A stretch of DNA of 64,000 nucleotides from Elymus sibiricus (GCA_039707655.1 CM077665.1:291528205-291592204); one strand, 5' to 3'. Counted from the first letter of the stretch, positions 45,314 through 56,526 are shown. Translations and numbers: made by a program. Notes: a model not told the origin generated them from the letters alone.

Positions 45314-47440
45314 CTAAGCGTTCTTGGGCTGATCTCCTCCGGTTGTTGATGAAGGAGTCGAGAGAACAGCGTCGGCGAAGATCTCTGCAGATGTCGTGGA
45401 TGGAGTTGGAGTGGCAACAGGAGGAATTGGAGCTGATGGAGCAGGAGCTGAGGTGACAGTGGCAGGAGCTGATGAAGAGGGCCTCAAGTCTGGAGCTGGC
45501 ACGGTGGCTGATCTGGCCTGAGTAGTGAACTGTGTGCCTGGCCTGAGAGGTGAGTCATCCTCATCATCATCATCATCATCATCTAAAGAATGAGGAAGAG
45601 GCGCTGAGTCAACTTCCTTCTTGAGCTCATTGATTGTCTTAGTCAGCCCATCCACCTTATCGTTAAGGGTCTTGATCCTGTTTTCAAAGATCCTGACAAG
45701 ACTGTTCTGATTGTTCAAGATGTCCTTAATGTCCTTCTGCATGCCCTGAACTGATGAGATCAATAGATCCATTTGCTTGTTCCTGGATCTAGGGACTTGA
45801 GCACTAGTGGCTCTAGCTGCCTCTGCCTCTGCCTGAGCTGCAGCAGATGTGGGATGTTCTGGATCCATCACCACAATGTTGTCCTCGAGATCTGGCTGTA
45901 GGGGCAAGTGGGGCCTGTCCAGAGCAAATATGTGCTTCTCCAGCTTAGAGTTGATGAGCATCTGGATATAGGGTGCATAGCAGCAAGAGCGCTTCTGGTC
46001 AGCAGCAACCCTCTTAACTGTCTCAACGATCAAGTCCATGACTCTAATCCTGGTGTGTCTATCAAGATGGATCAGCATGTTGATGGAGTAGCCTCGGATC
46101 ATCTTGTCATCTCCTGACTTGGGCATCAAAGTATGCCTCAGAATGGTGTTCATGGTACGGAGGCCAGCCTGAAGAAAGTAGATGGATCCTAACTTGTGAG
46201 ACTTCACATGAGCAGCAGGGATCTCATTGTACATGTTGGCCATAGCATTGCGGCTCTCCTTGGATTCTGAGTAGACATCCAAGTCACCATCCTGTACCTC
46301 TGGGACTCCTAAGATTGCAGCCCATTCCTCAATAGTGGACTCATACCTTGCACCTTCAGTCATCCATACAATCCTACCATCTCCATAGAAATGTGCAGTG
46401 GAGTAGAATTGCATGATCATGTCATCATTCCAAGCAGTAAACTCTCTGCCAACAAACTCATCCAAACCAATGCAGTGGAAATTGTCTTGGACACTTGGAA
46501 AAAAGTTTTCATTCTCCTTAATGAATTTCCAGTCCACATACCTCATGTCACTCATAGCTGGACTCTTGTCAAATAGCACAGTTTCATAGAAATCATGTTG
46601 CTCTTTGGTGTAGAATCTGTAGTCCACAGCTGTTTTCCTCCTTTGGGCATATGGATCAGCAGCTCTCCATGCCCTCAAACCAGAATCCTTCCTCTTCTTC
46701 ATATCTTCAACAAGTTGATAGCTGGCATTATGTACTGGAAGGTGTGGTCTAAGCTTCATCAAAGCTGACATAGCATCTTCATCCTCAACTCTGGAGGTAG
46801 TTCCCTTTTGCTTTTCAGAAGCTGGAATTTGCCTAGATAACCTCTTGGGCTTTTCAGCAGCAGCCTTCTTGGGGGCAAACTTGGTGCTCTTGGATGTGCC
46901 ACTCTTTGGCATAGCATCAGACACAAGCTTCTTTTGTTTCTTCTTGGGAGGGGCCTTCTCAACATGTTCTTCCTCCTCCTCAGCAGCAGCACCAGCAGCC
47001 TCCTCAGGGTCCTCAAACATGGAGGTCTGCCTACCAGTGACATAGATAATCCTCTTCCTAGCTCCCTTCTTCTCACCTGCCTTCTTAGGCATAGATTTCT
47101 TTGGGGGCTCAACAGTCATCTTAGCCCTAGCACTCTCAGGTGCTCTCATAGTCTCAGAGCTAGCATACTCTTTCCTGACAGCTCTCCTTGAAGAAGTGGC
47201 TTCATTAGCAGCTCTCTTGGCAGCCTTCTCTTGCTTCTTGGCAAGAATCTCCTCTGGCACAAAATCTGAATCCTCCTCATCTGAATTCAGCTTGTTCCTG
47301 GCCCTAGTTGTAGCCTTGGGCAACCCATGAGAACAGGGAGTGCCTGGATCTGAAGAGGAACTGGACTCGGGACTAGTGCCTGAACTCATGACAATGTTCT
47401 GTTCTTGGAAATTGTTCTCACTGTCCTCAGCACTTGACAT
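45314..47440 (-). CDS. Element F third (env-like) ORF, 708 aa, intact
   Basis: This is the longest uninterrupted frame in the window not coding for pol. Residues 1-90 are Ser/Glu-rich, and about 90-225 Lys/Ala-rich with several basic clusters (APPKKKQKKL) that could act as nuclear signals. About 280-530 is a globular part with YVDWKFIKENENFFPSVQDN and NDDMIMQFYSTAHFYGDGRI, homologous to the C-terminal part of G's ORF and resembling plant mobile-domain or putative plant transposon protein families. About 570-625 is a predicted coiled coil (LISSVQGMQKDIKDILNNQN). Then come a run of acidic residues (DDDDDDDEDD) and a Pro/Ala/Ser tail. No signal peptide or membrane segment is seen. It remains open although F's gag has stops. 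A promoter-like module lies upstream. Function unknown. Confidence 0.75.
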   Translation of the reverse strand: MSSAEDSENNFQEQNIVMSSGTSPESSSSSDPGTPCSHGLPKATTRARNKLNSDEEDSDFVPEEILAKKQEKAAKRAANEATSSRRAVRKEYASSETMRAPESARAKMTVEPPKKSMPKKAGEKKGARKRIIYVTGRQTSMFEDPEEAAGAAAEEEEEHVEKAPPKKKQKKLVSDAMPKSGTSKSTKFAPKKAAAEKPKRLSRQIPASEKQKGTTSRVEDEDAMSALMKLRPHLPVHNASYQLVEDMKKRKDSGLRAWRAADPYAQRRKTAVDYRFYTKEQHDFYETVLFDKSPAMSDMRYVDWKFIKENENFFPSVQDNFHCIGLDEFVGREFTAWNDDMIMQFYSTAHFYGDGRIVWMTEGARYESTIEEWAAILGVPEVQDGDLDVYSESKESRNAMANMYNEIPAAHVKSHKLGSIYFLQAGLRTMNTILRHTLMPKSGDDKMIRGYSINMLIHLDRHTRIRVMDLIVETVKRVAADQKRSCCYAPYIQMLINSKLEKHIFALDRPHLPLQPDLEDNIVVMDPEHPTSAAAQAEAEAARATSAQVPRSRNKQMDLLISSVQGMQKDIKDILNNQNSLVRIFENRIKTLNDKVDGLTKTINELKKEVDSAPLPHSLDDDDDDDEDDSPLRPGTQFTTQARSATVPAPDLRPSSSAPATVTSAPAPSAPIPPVATPTPSTTSAEIFADAVLSTPSSTTGGDQPKNA

Positions 47441-47558
47441 ACTGACCCTGTGAATAGAGTATAGAGGAGCAGAAGAAGAAGAGTCATCAAAAAAATTTCA
47501 GCTGATTTTTGAAAGTTTGAACAAAAGATTCTCAAGGTTTACATTCTGTCACATGAAA

Positions 47559-48262
47559 ATCGGTACAGCCGAAGCAAAACTTTCGGTGCTACCGAGACTG
47601 ACTATCTCCTTAACAGAAACTTGGCACTCCTTTCGGTGAGACCGAAAAGGAGTACTCGGTTTCACCGAGATAGTTCTCAGTAGCACAGACAGGCAAATTG
47701 GTGACACCGATTTGTTTGCTTTGGTTCCACCGAGTTCCATCGGGCGGACGGTAAACCCTAGAAAATCGATCATTCGCAAACTACAGGAAGTTTTTAGAGG
47801 ATAGAGGGGATTGCAAATGGTGGCTTATAGATAAAATCAAATCCAATGCGCGAGAATCAGACGGGGAGCGCAAGGAAAATCGAATCCGTACCCTAACTCA
47901 GCGATGGATCCGCTACGGCGGCGACGGCGGCGAAGATGCCCATCGACGGCGAGGATCCCAGCGGTGGAGGAGCGCGGGGAGACAAGGGCGACGACCAGGG
48001 GGTCCTTTTGCGGAAGCTTAGGGTTTGGGGCACGACGATGGAAGATTGAATTTTCGAACCGTCGGGACCACAGCTTATATACCCCTCACTGTCGGTGATG
48101 CCGATTCTAAATTTTCGGTGTCACCAAGTTCCTCAACTATCAGCTGACAGGGAAACTCGGTGTAACCGAGAATATGGAATCGGTAGTACCGAGATTGAAA
48201 ACCAGATCAACCCTAGGCATTCGGTGAGACCGAGAATTTTGGGTTGGTTCCACCGAGATGCA
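47559..48262 (-). promoter_or_regulatory. LTR-like promoter module inside F, upstream of the third ORF
   Basis: The LTR-type TCGGTG-NN-ACCGA motif recurs at 48090-48262 (for example ACTCGGTGTAACCGAGAA and ATCGGTAGTACCGAGA). On the minus strand it is followed by GAGGGGTATATAAGCTGTGG (TATA at 48083-48075), a GC-rich leader with AAACCCTAAGCTTCCGCAAA (about 48010-48030), and a second motif group at 47559-47740. The order motif array then TATA is the same as in F's LTR U3. The ORF starts at 47440, about 630 bp past the TATA box. Confidence 0.55.
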
Positions 48263-49140
48263 CTTGGGAGGTTTTAATGGTCAGTCCTTGTCAATACGGA
48301 ACTCTGAGTGCTCCACACACAGAGGGATCGAAAATTACTTGTTCAAATTTTGTGATGCAGCATGAATGGAATATGAGGTGAGAAAGCATAGATAGATAAA
48401 GAGTGGTCCTAGGCATTCTTGTCCATCCAATTGGCAAGATAAATCAAAAAGCCAAATAGCAATAATTGGATGTCCGCGAATGGGAAAATAGATGCAGACC
48501 AACATGCTCACACAATAAGATGTCAAAAGAAATAATGACAAACATGCACATACATATTAGGATCTAACAAGAACTTGGGCGATGACTAAGTCATCTATAT
48601 ATGAGTATATTGACTTAGGAGCCAAGTAAGAATACTTGATCATAGGTCATACTCATCGTTTAAGCACAAGTGGGGTTACCACCTTTACATAAAGCATTTA
48701 ATGTTGTCACATGCTAAGAGATGCTTTGACTCAAGTCTTAGAGTAAAGCTCCTCCTTGATGTGACATCCTCCCATAAGAGGGATAAACTAACCTTGGGTT
48801 TTGTCGATGAAGACTTCATGTTGGTGAGGTAGTGGTGGATGCTCAAGGTTGATGAAGATCACCAAGAGTTGGGAGCATCCTTGTTGTTTCCTTACTCTTC
48901 TCACCTACATGGGTTAGTCCCAACACACAAGAGACAAATACAAGGATATCTATGGACATGGAGTGCAAAGCATGTGTTATGATGTCCATGGATTTGTTGA
49001 TTACCTTGTCCCTTGCTTACCTTTGAGGGAATATGTGACTCCTTGAACTATTGCATAGAGTTAATGTTGATTGCAAAATAGTTCTTGCCAATAATGAATG
49101 TGAGTGAATTTCATTGGCGGAGTCACCCCTCAAGAACTCT
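48263..49140 (-). other. F spacer between gag and the promoter-like module (pol deletion site)
   Basis: No protease, integrase, RT or RNase H motif is present in any frame. The sequence is AT-rich and carries no long ORF. Pol has been lost somewhere between 49140 and the module, as judged against G. Confidence 0.7.
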
Positions 49141-51327
49141 CTAGTTCTTATTCTTGGGGACCCACATCAAGTTGATGGGGATCCTTGGTGTTGTAGTAGC
49201 CTTTGTAGAAGTTGAGCTTGAAGTAGACTTTGGAACCCACTCCACCAAAGCTAGGGATTCATCTTCACATGAGTCAATGTCCTGTTGAAGCTTGTTCTTG
49301 CCTGTGAGCTTGTGGTCTTGTGGTGAAAGGTCATCTTGAGTGTTTGTCCCCTTAGGAAGAGTATTTTCATACTTCTCCTTTTGAGGAACAAACTTGGGCT
49401 TGGGCTATTGACCTTCTTCCCATTCAACTCCATTAGCGTTGAAGTAGCCAACACCATGGTTCTTTCGGTATCCTCCATGCTTGCATACAATTTCTTCAAA
49501 TGGCTTACACCCGGCAAGACTCTTGTAGATACCTTTCTCTATAATTCCTTTCAATAAAGCATTTTCTTGCTCAAGTGTAACTTGGCTAAGAGAATCATCA
49601 TTAGTGGAATCAGTAGAACTACTAGGAGCAACATCATTATGTTTAGCATTTTTATTGTTGCTGCTAGATGAAGAACCTTTCTTGCCTTTGTTACTAGCTT
49701 GTTTAGCTTTAACTTGTGGCATGAATGTAGACAAGAGTAGTCGTTTGGCTAGATAAGATGAAGTCTTCTTTCGGAGATCGTCATTGATAGCTTTAAGAAA
49801 CTCATGCTCTTGCTCCAAGTTGAGCTTCTCGAAGCATAGCTTCTCATGAGTTCTCACAAGCTCTGTATGATCTTCAAGAGTAGATTCATGAGCTAACTTA
49901 AGAATGTTTAGTTCTTTAGTTAGTTCTTATATTTTCATCTTATCATTATCAATTGACTTATCTTGACTAGCATGAGAATTATCAAGTTCACTTTGACTAA
50001 CATCACTAGTTTTATCAAAGAGCAAGTCATCATCAGAAAGAAAGTCATCTTCATCACTATTGAAATCAAGATACTCGGAGTGTGATACCTTGGGGCCTTT
50101 AGACATGAAGAAACTTCCACTCCCTTCATTTGGTGAATCAAATAGATCATAGGAGTTGGTAGTCACTAGAGCAATTCCAACAACACCATCATCTTGACTA
50201 TAGTCGGAGTCGGAGTGATAGCTTCTCTCAGAGTTGTTGTCGGAGTCGGAGCCGGAAACCCATTCACCAACATGAGCTTGATGTTTTCTTCTTGTGTAGC
50301 TCTTGGTGTACTTGTCCTTCTTCTCCGAATCTCTACTTCTCCTTGAGGGTCTTCGTTCATAACGATCATCTCTACTCCTTCTCTCTCTTTGAGGTGATTC
50401 ATTCCTTGAGCTTCGTCTTCGAGGTGGCTCTTCTCTTCATTTGTAGGGAGCCGTGCACTCATTGGAGTAGTGTCCGGGCTTCCCACAATTGTAGCAATTG
50501 CGGTCACGACTTGACGAACGCTTCTCATCATATCTTGAGTTGGAGCTTCGTTCTTTGCCTCTATTCTTGTAGAACTTGTTGAATTTCTTGACCATGAGGC
50601 TTATCTCTTCATTGGTGACAAGGTTATCACTTGAAGTTGCGGGAGCATCACTTGTGGCTTTGTAAGCACCGCTAGACTTGTGGTGAAGCTCTTCCTTGTC
50701 TTTGAGTGTCATCTCATGAGCAACAATCCTTCCAATGACTTCCGTAGGCTTGAGATCTTTGTAGTTGGGCATCATTTGGATCAATGTGCACACGGTGTCA
50801 TATCTCTCATCCAAAACTCTAAGTATCTTCTTGATGATGAATTTGTCGGTCATTTCTTCGCTTCCTAAGCCAGCAATCTCATTGGTGATGAGAGCTAGCG
50901 TAGAGTACATCTCTGCGACTCCTTCACCATCCTTCATCTTGAACTTGTCAAGCTGACTTTGAAGAACATCTAACTTGGATTCTCTCACGGACTCGGTTCC
51001 TTCGTGCATATCAACCAAAGTATCCCAAATCTCTTTTGCATTCTCAAGACGGCTGATTTTGTTGAATTCTTCGGGGCATAGGCAGTTGAAGAGAATGTCG
51101 CATGCTTGAGCGTTGTATTGCAACATCTTCAATTCTTCCGCGGTCGCTTCACGATCCGGTTCCTTTCCATCAGCAAAGAACTCACCTTGCAAGCCAACAC
51201 GAACAACAGCCCAAACGGCGGGGTTATGACCAAGAATATGCATTTTTATTTTGTGCTTCCAACTAGCAAAATTAGTGCCATCAAAGTACGGACCTCTACG
51301 ATAATAATTTCCCTCACTAGACGCCAT
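49141..51327 (-). pseudogene. Element F gag with three in-frame stops
   Basis: A single reading phase of about 728 codons, starting MASSEGNYYRRGPYFDGTNF 40 bp from the PBS. The UBN2-type capsid part (residues 1-240) includes WKHKIKMHILGHNPAVWAVV and MIQMMPNYKDLKPTEVIGRI. A zinc knuckle CYNCGKPGHYSNEC lies at about 277-290. Next come an Arg/Ser/Glu-rich region, an acidic FNSDEDDFLSDDDLLFDKTS, a coiled coil (LCFEKLNLEQEHEFLKAIND) and a C-terminal end with WVPKSTSSSTS. Nonsense codons lie at 50437-50439 (TGA), 49927-49929 (TAA) and 49405-49407 (TAG). No frameshift is needed to read through, so decay has been by substitution. Confidence 0.88.
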
Positions 51328-51366
51328 ACTCTCCTAGGTTGTGAGACCAATGCAATGGAGACCAAT

Positions 51367-51378
51367 GCTCTGATACCA
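51367..51378 (-). other. Primer-binding site of element F
   Basis: The minus strand reads TGGTATCAGAGC, 2 bp from the LTR, identical to that of G. Confidence 0.95.
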
Positions 51379-51380
51379 CT

Positions 51381-52890
51381 TGTAGGACCGAAAGTATGTC
51401 TAGAGGGGGGGTGATTAGACTACTTGACCAAATAAAAATTCTACCTTTTCCCAAATTTTAGAGTTGGCAGATTTTAGCATTTCATGGCAAGTCAAGTACA
51501 CCCTACACATGCATGTCTAAGAGTATAGCAGCGGAAAGTAACAACAAGCATGAGTAGAAAGGATAGGGTAGGAAGATCAAACGCAATTGTAGACACGATG
51601 ATTTTTTCCCGTGGTTCCGATAGGTGGTGCTATCGTACATCCACGTTTATGGAGTCTTCAACCCACGGAGGGTAACGGTCGCGAGAGTCCATGGAGGGCT
51701 CCACCCATAAGGGTCCACGAAGTAGCAACCTTGACTATTCCATAACGGCTTCCGTCCACGAAGGACTAGCCTCACTATGGGTAGATCTTCACAAAGTAGG
51801 CGATCTCCTTGCCCGTACAAACTTCTTGGTTCAACTCCACAACACGAAGTAGGAGGCTCCCAAGCGACACCTAACCAATCGAGGAGGCACCACCCTCCAA
51901 AAGGTAATAGGCTCGGTAATGTCGATGAACTCCTTGCTCTTGTGCTTCAAGATGATAGACTCCTCAACACACAATCACTCCCTCATAGATTTGGCTTGGT
52001 GGAAGAGATGGGATGGGTGGAAAGCAACTTGGGGAGGCTAGAAATCAAGATCCATATGGTTGGAGTGGAAGGTCTTGACCTCAACACAAGGGTAGGTGGC
52101 TCTCTCTCAGAAAACTGGATGGGGCAAGTATGGAATAGTTCTGAGTGCTTCTCTTTTGAGTAGGTGGTGGTGAAGGGGTATATATAGGCATCCCCAAAAA
52201 TCCAACAGTTACACACAAAATGACCAACTCGGTGACACCGATGTGTTAATCGCGGTGGTACCGAAGTGATCAAAAGGTGTCAACTTTTGAATCTCGGTGA
52301 GACCGATATAGGAAACTCGGTTGCACCGATAAGGTGACCAATGGTCAGATTTCCCAATCTCGGTGACGCCGATCCAACAATCTCGATGGTACCGATATTG
52401 TGAATTTGCGTAACAGAAAGTTGGCAACCCAAACTCGGTGGCACCAAAGCAGAATCGGTTCCACCGAAGTGGCTAGGGTTTGGCTGAGTCTGTCTGAGTA
52501 TGGGAATCGGTGGCACCGAGTGGAAAGTGTTGGTTCACCGATTTTGAATATTTGGCTATGGACAGACTTTTGTGGAAGTGCTTGTGGGTGTTTTTGGTGA
52601 CTATCACTTGTGCACGTATGAGCATTTTGTTCACCAATCAAAACCTTACCCCCTTTTAATAGTATTGGCTTTCCTATGGACTCAATGTGATTTCTCACAA
52701 ACTAAAATGTAGAGTCCTCTTGCTTGAAGCTTTGCCAATCCATTTCCTTGCATCTTGGGGTATTTCCACAATCCTTTTGCCATCCCTATCATTGAACTTT
52801 TCCTGAAATATACTTAGTGGAAACATTAGTTCAATGACTTATATGTTGTTATTAATTACCAAAACCACCAAGGGAGCAAATGTGCTTTCC
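51381..52890 (-). repeat. 5' LTR of element F
   Basis: 1510 bp, aligned with 43324-44834. The motif array is at 52228-52542 and the TATA box at 52179-52187. The outer terminal base differs: the plus strand ends GCTTTCC here against GCTTTCA in the other LTR. Confidence 0.94.
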
Positions 52891-52895
52891 ACTAT
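52891..52895. repeat. Right target-site duplication of element F (ACTAT)
   Basis: Identical to 43319-43323; also the first bases of the resumed D LTR. Confidence 0.9.
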
Positions 52896-53150
52896 CCATA
52901 TTGCACTTGTATCACCATCTCTTCACCGAACCAATGCACCTATACAATTTGCCATTGTATTGGGTGTGTTGGGACACAATAGATTTCTGGTCTTTGATTG
53001 CAGGGTTGTTTGAGAGGGACCATCTTTATCCTACACCTCCCACGAATTAACAAAACCTTAGGTCATCCACTTGAGGGAAATTTGCTGCTGTCCTACAAAA
53101 CTCTACACTTGGAGGCCCAACAACGTCTACAAGAATAAAGTTGCGTAGTA
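52896..53150 (+). repeat. 3' LTR of element D, right part
   Basis: It resumes CCATATTGCACTTGTATCAC and aligns with 22196-22450. Homology with the 5' LTR stops after GTTGCGTAGTA. Confidence 0.9.
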
Positions 53151-53236
53151 GCCGCCACACCATCTAGAATAGGAGAAGGGAGGATCTGAAGAACTCAAGA
53201 GGATCATCGTAGTTTAGGTTCTTTCATCTCTATCAC
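53151..53236 (+). repeat. Fragment interrupted by element D (right part)
   Basis: It starts with the GCCGC duplication and continues the sequence broken at 20778 (CCGCCACACCATCTAGAATA, then GGATCTGAAGAACTCAAGAG). It ends where LTR H begins. Confidence 0.55.
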
Positions 53237-53641
53237 TGATACGTCTCCAACGTATCTATAATTTTTGATTGTTCCATCCTATTATACTATCATTCTAGGA
53301 TAATTTTTAAGCATTTACTTGCTTATTTATATTATTTTTGAGCACTAACCTATTAACCCAGTGCCAAGTGCCAGTTGTTGTTTTCTGCATGTTTTTGGAT
53401 TTTCACGAATACTGTACCAAATGAAGTCCAAATACCCCGAAACTTTTTGATGATTTTTTATGGAATTAAATAAGACCTGGAAGCTTCGAAGGAAGCTAGG
53501 AGGGCACACGAGGTGCCCCCAAGCCAACAGGGCACACCCAGGGGGTGGCCGCGCCCTCATGACTTGGGGCCACCTCCCCGTCTCCTCCTGATCTCTGGCC
53601 TATAAATTCACATATAATGAAAAAAACCTCGAGAGCCTCCC
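53237..53641 (+). repeat. LTR H, 5' part only
   Basis: It starts TGATACGTCTCCAACGTATC TATAATTTTTGATTG-type, as in a common Triticeae Gypsy LTR. It includes a GC hairpin (about 53517-53575) and TATA-like CCTATAAATTC near 53600. It is cut at 53641 by LTR I; the rest of H is not in the window. Confidence 0.8.
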
Positions 53642-55062
53642 TGATGACCCACAAGTATAGGGGGTCAATCATAGTCCCTTCTATAAGTAAGAGTGTCGAA
53701 CCCAACGAGGAGCAGAAGGAAATGATAAGCAGTTTTCAGCAAGGTATTCTCTGCGAGTGCTATGAGTAACAATAGTAGATAGTTTTGCAGCAAGATAATT
53801 TGTAATGTGTGACAAGTAACAATAGTAAGCAAGGTGCAACAAGGTAGCCCAATCCTTTTCATAGAAAAGGTCAGGCCGAAAAGTATTCTTATATGAAGCA
53901 AGCGCTCCCGAGGACACATGGGAATTTCTGTCTAGTCATGTTCATCATGTTTAGTTTATTCGAGTTCGCTACTTTGATAATTTGATATGTGGGTGGACCA
54001 ATGCTAAGGTGTTGTTCTTACTTGAACAAGCAACCCACTTATGATTAACCCCTCTCGCAAGCATCCGCAACTATGAAAGAAGAATTAAGACAAATCTAAT
54101 CATAGCATGAAACGTGTGGATCCAAAACAGCCCCTTATGAAGCAACACATCAACTGGGGTTTAAGGTTATGTCACTCTAGCAACCCATCTTCTAGTTGTT
54201 ACTCCACAATGACTTCCCTTAGGCTAATAACATGGTGAAGTGTCATGTAGTCGACGTTCACATGACACCACTAAGAGAAGTAACAACATACATATCATCA
54301 AAATATGGAACGAATAACAACTTCACATGATTACTTATAAGAAGACTTATCCCATGTCCTCGGGAACAATAGTAACTACTCACACCTCATCAACATGTTC
54401 AAGATCAGAGGTATAATAATGAAGATTAAGAATCTGAACATAATATCTTTCACCAAGTAAACCAACAAGCATCACCTTCAAGATGTAATCAACACTACTA
54501 GCAACCCACAGGTACCAATCTGAGGTTTTGAGACAAAGATTGAATACAAGAGATGAACTAGGGTTTGAGATGAGATGGTGCTGGTGAAGATGTTGATGAA
54601 TATTGGTCCTCCCATGAAGGAGGAAACATTGGTGATGACGATGTCTTCGATCTCCCCCCCGGAGAGAAGTTTCCCCGGCAGAATCAGTCTGCCAGAGTGC
54701 AAAAGGGCCTCTGCACAGGTTTCCGCCTCGAGATGGCAGCACTTTGTCCCGAAATATTGCTTATAATTTTTTTTCTAGGGTAAAATACACCATATAGGAG
54801 AAGAGGGGGGGGGGGTCGGGAGATCTGCTGGGGCCCCACAAGCCATCAGGGTGCGCCCAGGTAGGTGGGCACACCCTCTTGGCTTGTGGCCAGCAGGTGG
54901 CCCCCTTATGATATATTTTTGGCCCAATAATTCTTAAATATCCCATAAAAATTCTCTGTGAAGTTTTAGGTCATTTGGAGTTTGGTGATTTTTCTGCCTT
55001 TTTCTTGGTTTCCTGGCCCAGAATTCCAGTTTCTAGAGATTTCCCTCTTTGTGATGTACCTT
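53642..55062 (-). repeat. LTR I (B-like family), interrupted by element E
   Basis: On the minus strand its end is TACTTGTGGGTCATCA at 53642, directly abutting LTR H with no PBS, so 53642 is the outer edge of an element or solo LTR. It is homologous to B's LTRs throughout (for example CCCAACGAGGAGCAGAAGGA, CAACCCACAGGTACCAATCT) but clearly diverged. A probable target duplication on the left is CTCCC at 53637-53641. It is cut after GTGATGTACCTT by element E; the remaining about 100 bp lie beyond the window. Confidence 0.85.
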
Positions 55063-56451
55063 TGATACGTCTCCAATGTATCTACTTTTACACACACTTT
55101 TGCTATGGTTTTGACCTCTAATTTGCATGATTTGAATGAAACTAACCCGGACTGACGTTGTTTTCAGTAGAACTACCTTGGTGTTATTTTTGTACAGAAA
55201 TAGAAGTTCTCAGAATTGGACGGAACTTTTTGGGAATTATTTTTGGGATTTATGATGAATTATGGAGCAAAGAACTGCCGAAGGCTGTGTGCCAGGGGGC
55301 CACCACACACCAGGGCGCCCCCCTAGGCCGCGTCCTGATGGCTTGTGGGGCCCTCGAGGCTCCTCGGACCCTAATTCCAGTCCTATAAAATCACATCCTC
55401 GGAGAAAATCAGAGATAATTTTTCATCGCGTTTCACGAGACGGAGCCGCCGCCACCTCCTGTTCTTCCTCGGGAGGGCCGATCTGGAGTCCGTTTGGGGC
55501 TCCGGAGAGGGGAAATCGTCGCCGTCGTCATCACCAACCCTTCTCCGTCAACACCGCCATGATGCTCACCACCGGGAGTGAGTAATTTCTTTGTAGGCTT
55601 GATGGACGGTGGTGGGATTGGATGAGATTGATCATGTATTCGAGTTAAGTTTGATAGGGCTTGATCCCTAGTATCCATTATGTTCTGAGATTGATGTTGC
55701 TCTGACTTTGCTATGCTTAATGGTTGTCACTGGGGCCCGAGTGCCATGATTTCAGATCTGAACATATTATATTTTCTCTGAATATAAAACTGATTTGGAT
55801 CCTATCTTGAAAATTGTATGCACCCATTACGTGTCTTGATCCGCATACCCCAAGTTGACAATAATTGGGATTCTTTCCGGTGATTGTCGTAGTTTGAGGA
55901 GTTCATGTATTCACCATGTGTTAATGCTTTGTTCTGGTTCTCTATTAAAAGGAGGCCTTAATATCCCTCAGTTTTCAATAGGACCCGCTGCCACGGGAGG
56001 GTAGGACCAAAGATGTCATGCAAGTTCTTATCGCAAGCACGCATGACTATATACGGAATACATGCGTACATTACATTGATGAATTGGAGCTATTTATTTG
56101 TCACCCTAGTGTGTAACCGTTACATGATTAATGTCATCTAAATAATTATCCATCACCGATCCACGTGCCTACGCTTTACATGTACTAAATCTTGCTAAGT
56201 TAGTATTGCTACTGCTACTATCACAACTGTTACAAAATTGCTACTGTCACTATTACTGTTACTTTTTCTACTACTATTTGTCGTGCTACTAAACCTTTGC
56301 TGCAGAGATATATCCCAAGTGCAGTTGAATTGACAAGTCAACTGTCAAGGCCAATAAATATTCTTTGGCTCCCCTTGTGTCGAATCAATAAATTAGGGTG
56401 AAATACTACCCGTGAAGACTGTCGCGATCTCCTATACTTGTGGTTTATCAA
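55063..56451 (+). repeat. 5' LTR of element E
   Basis: TGATACGTCTCCAATGTATC ... CTATACTTGTGGTTTATCA, 1389 bp. It aligns with A's LTR and with 63179-64000. GC hairpin at 55303-55350, TATA box CCTATAAAATC at 55382-55392. Confidence 0.92.
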
Positions 56452-56461
56452 GACCTTTTTC

Positions 56462-56479
56462 TGGCGGCGTTGCCAGGGA
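56462..56479 (+). other. Primer-binding site of element E
   Basis: TGGCGGCGTTGCCAGGGA, 10 bp after the LTR (AGACCTTTTTC between). Confidence 0.88.
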
Positions 56480-56526
56480 GCATATCTCTATTTATTGTGT
56501 TAACTTGAGGATATCCAATTGCCACT

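Larger units (their letters stand above)
43324..52890 (-). mobile_element. Element F: non-autonomous Sirevirus-type Copia element nested in D's 3' LTR
   Basis: 9,567 bp with LTRs 43324-44834 (3') and 51381-52890 (5'), tRNA-Met PBS, gag, and a 708-aa third ORF, flanked by ACTAT. Protease, integrase, RT and RNase H are missing: gag ends at about 49141 and the next coding region is the third ORF starting at 47440. F therefore needed enzymes from another Sirevirus. The two LTRs are very similar, with about 7 differences in the first 400 aligned bases by eye. Confidence 0.93.
20779..53150 (+). mobile_element. Element D: non-autonomous Athila-like retrotransposon containing G and F
   Basis: 5' LTR 20779-22450, PBS 22468-22486, internal domain 22451-23509 plus 37721-41946, PPT 41933-41946, and 3' LTR 41947-43323 plus 52896-53150. 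Sirevirus G interrupts the internal ORF and Sirevirus F interrupts the 3' LTR. Excluding the insertions D is about 8.6 kb. No gag, protease, RT or integrase domain is recognisable; the only coding signal is an unusual acidic ORF. PBS, PPT and LTR style place it with Athila-like elements. Confidence 0.88.

Noticed and set aside
43324..52890. A CRISPR-like array from evenly spaced TCGGTG/ACCGA units
   Set aside because: Units are about 13 bp near-palindromes with variable length gaps, in LTR U3 and an internal module of a plant retrotransposon; no unique equal-length spacers and no cas genes.
53151..53157. D 3' LTR ending at GCCGCCA (53157) to give a TG...CA element
   Set aside because: It would need three changes in seven bases against the 5' copy and leaves no target duplication, whereas ending at 53150 gives a perfect GCCGC duplication.
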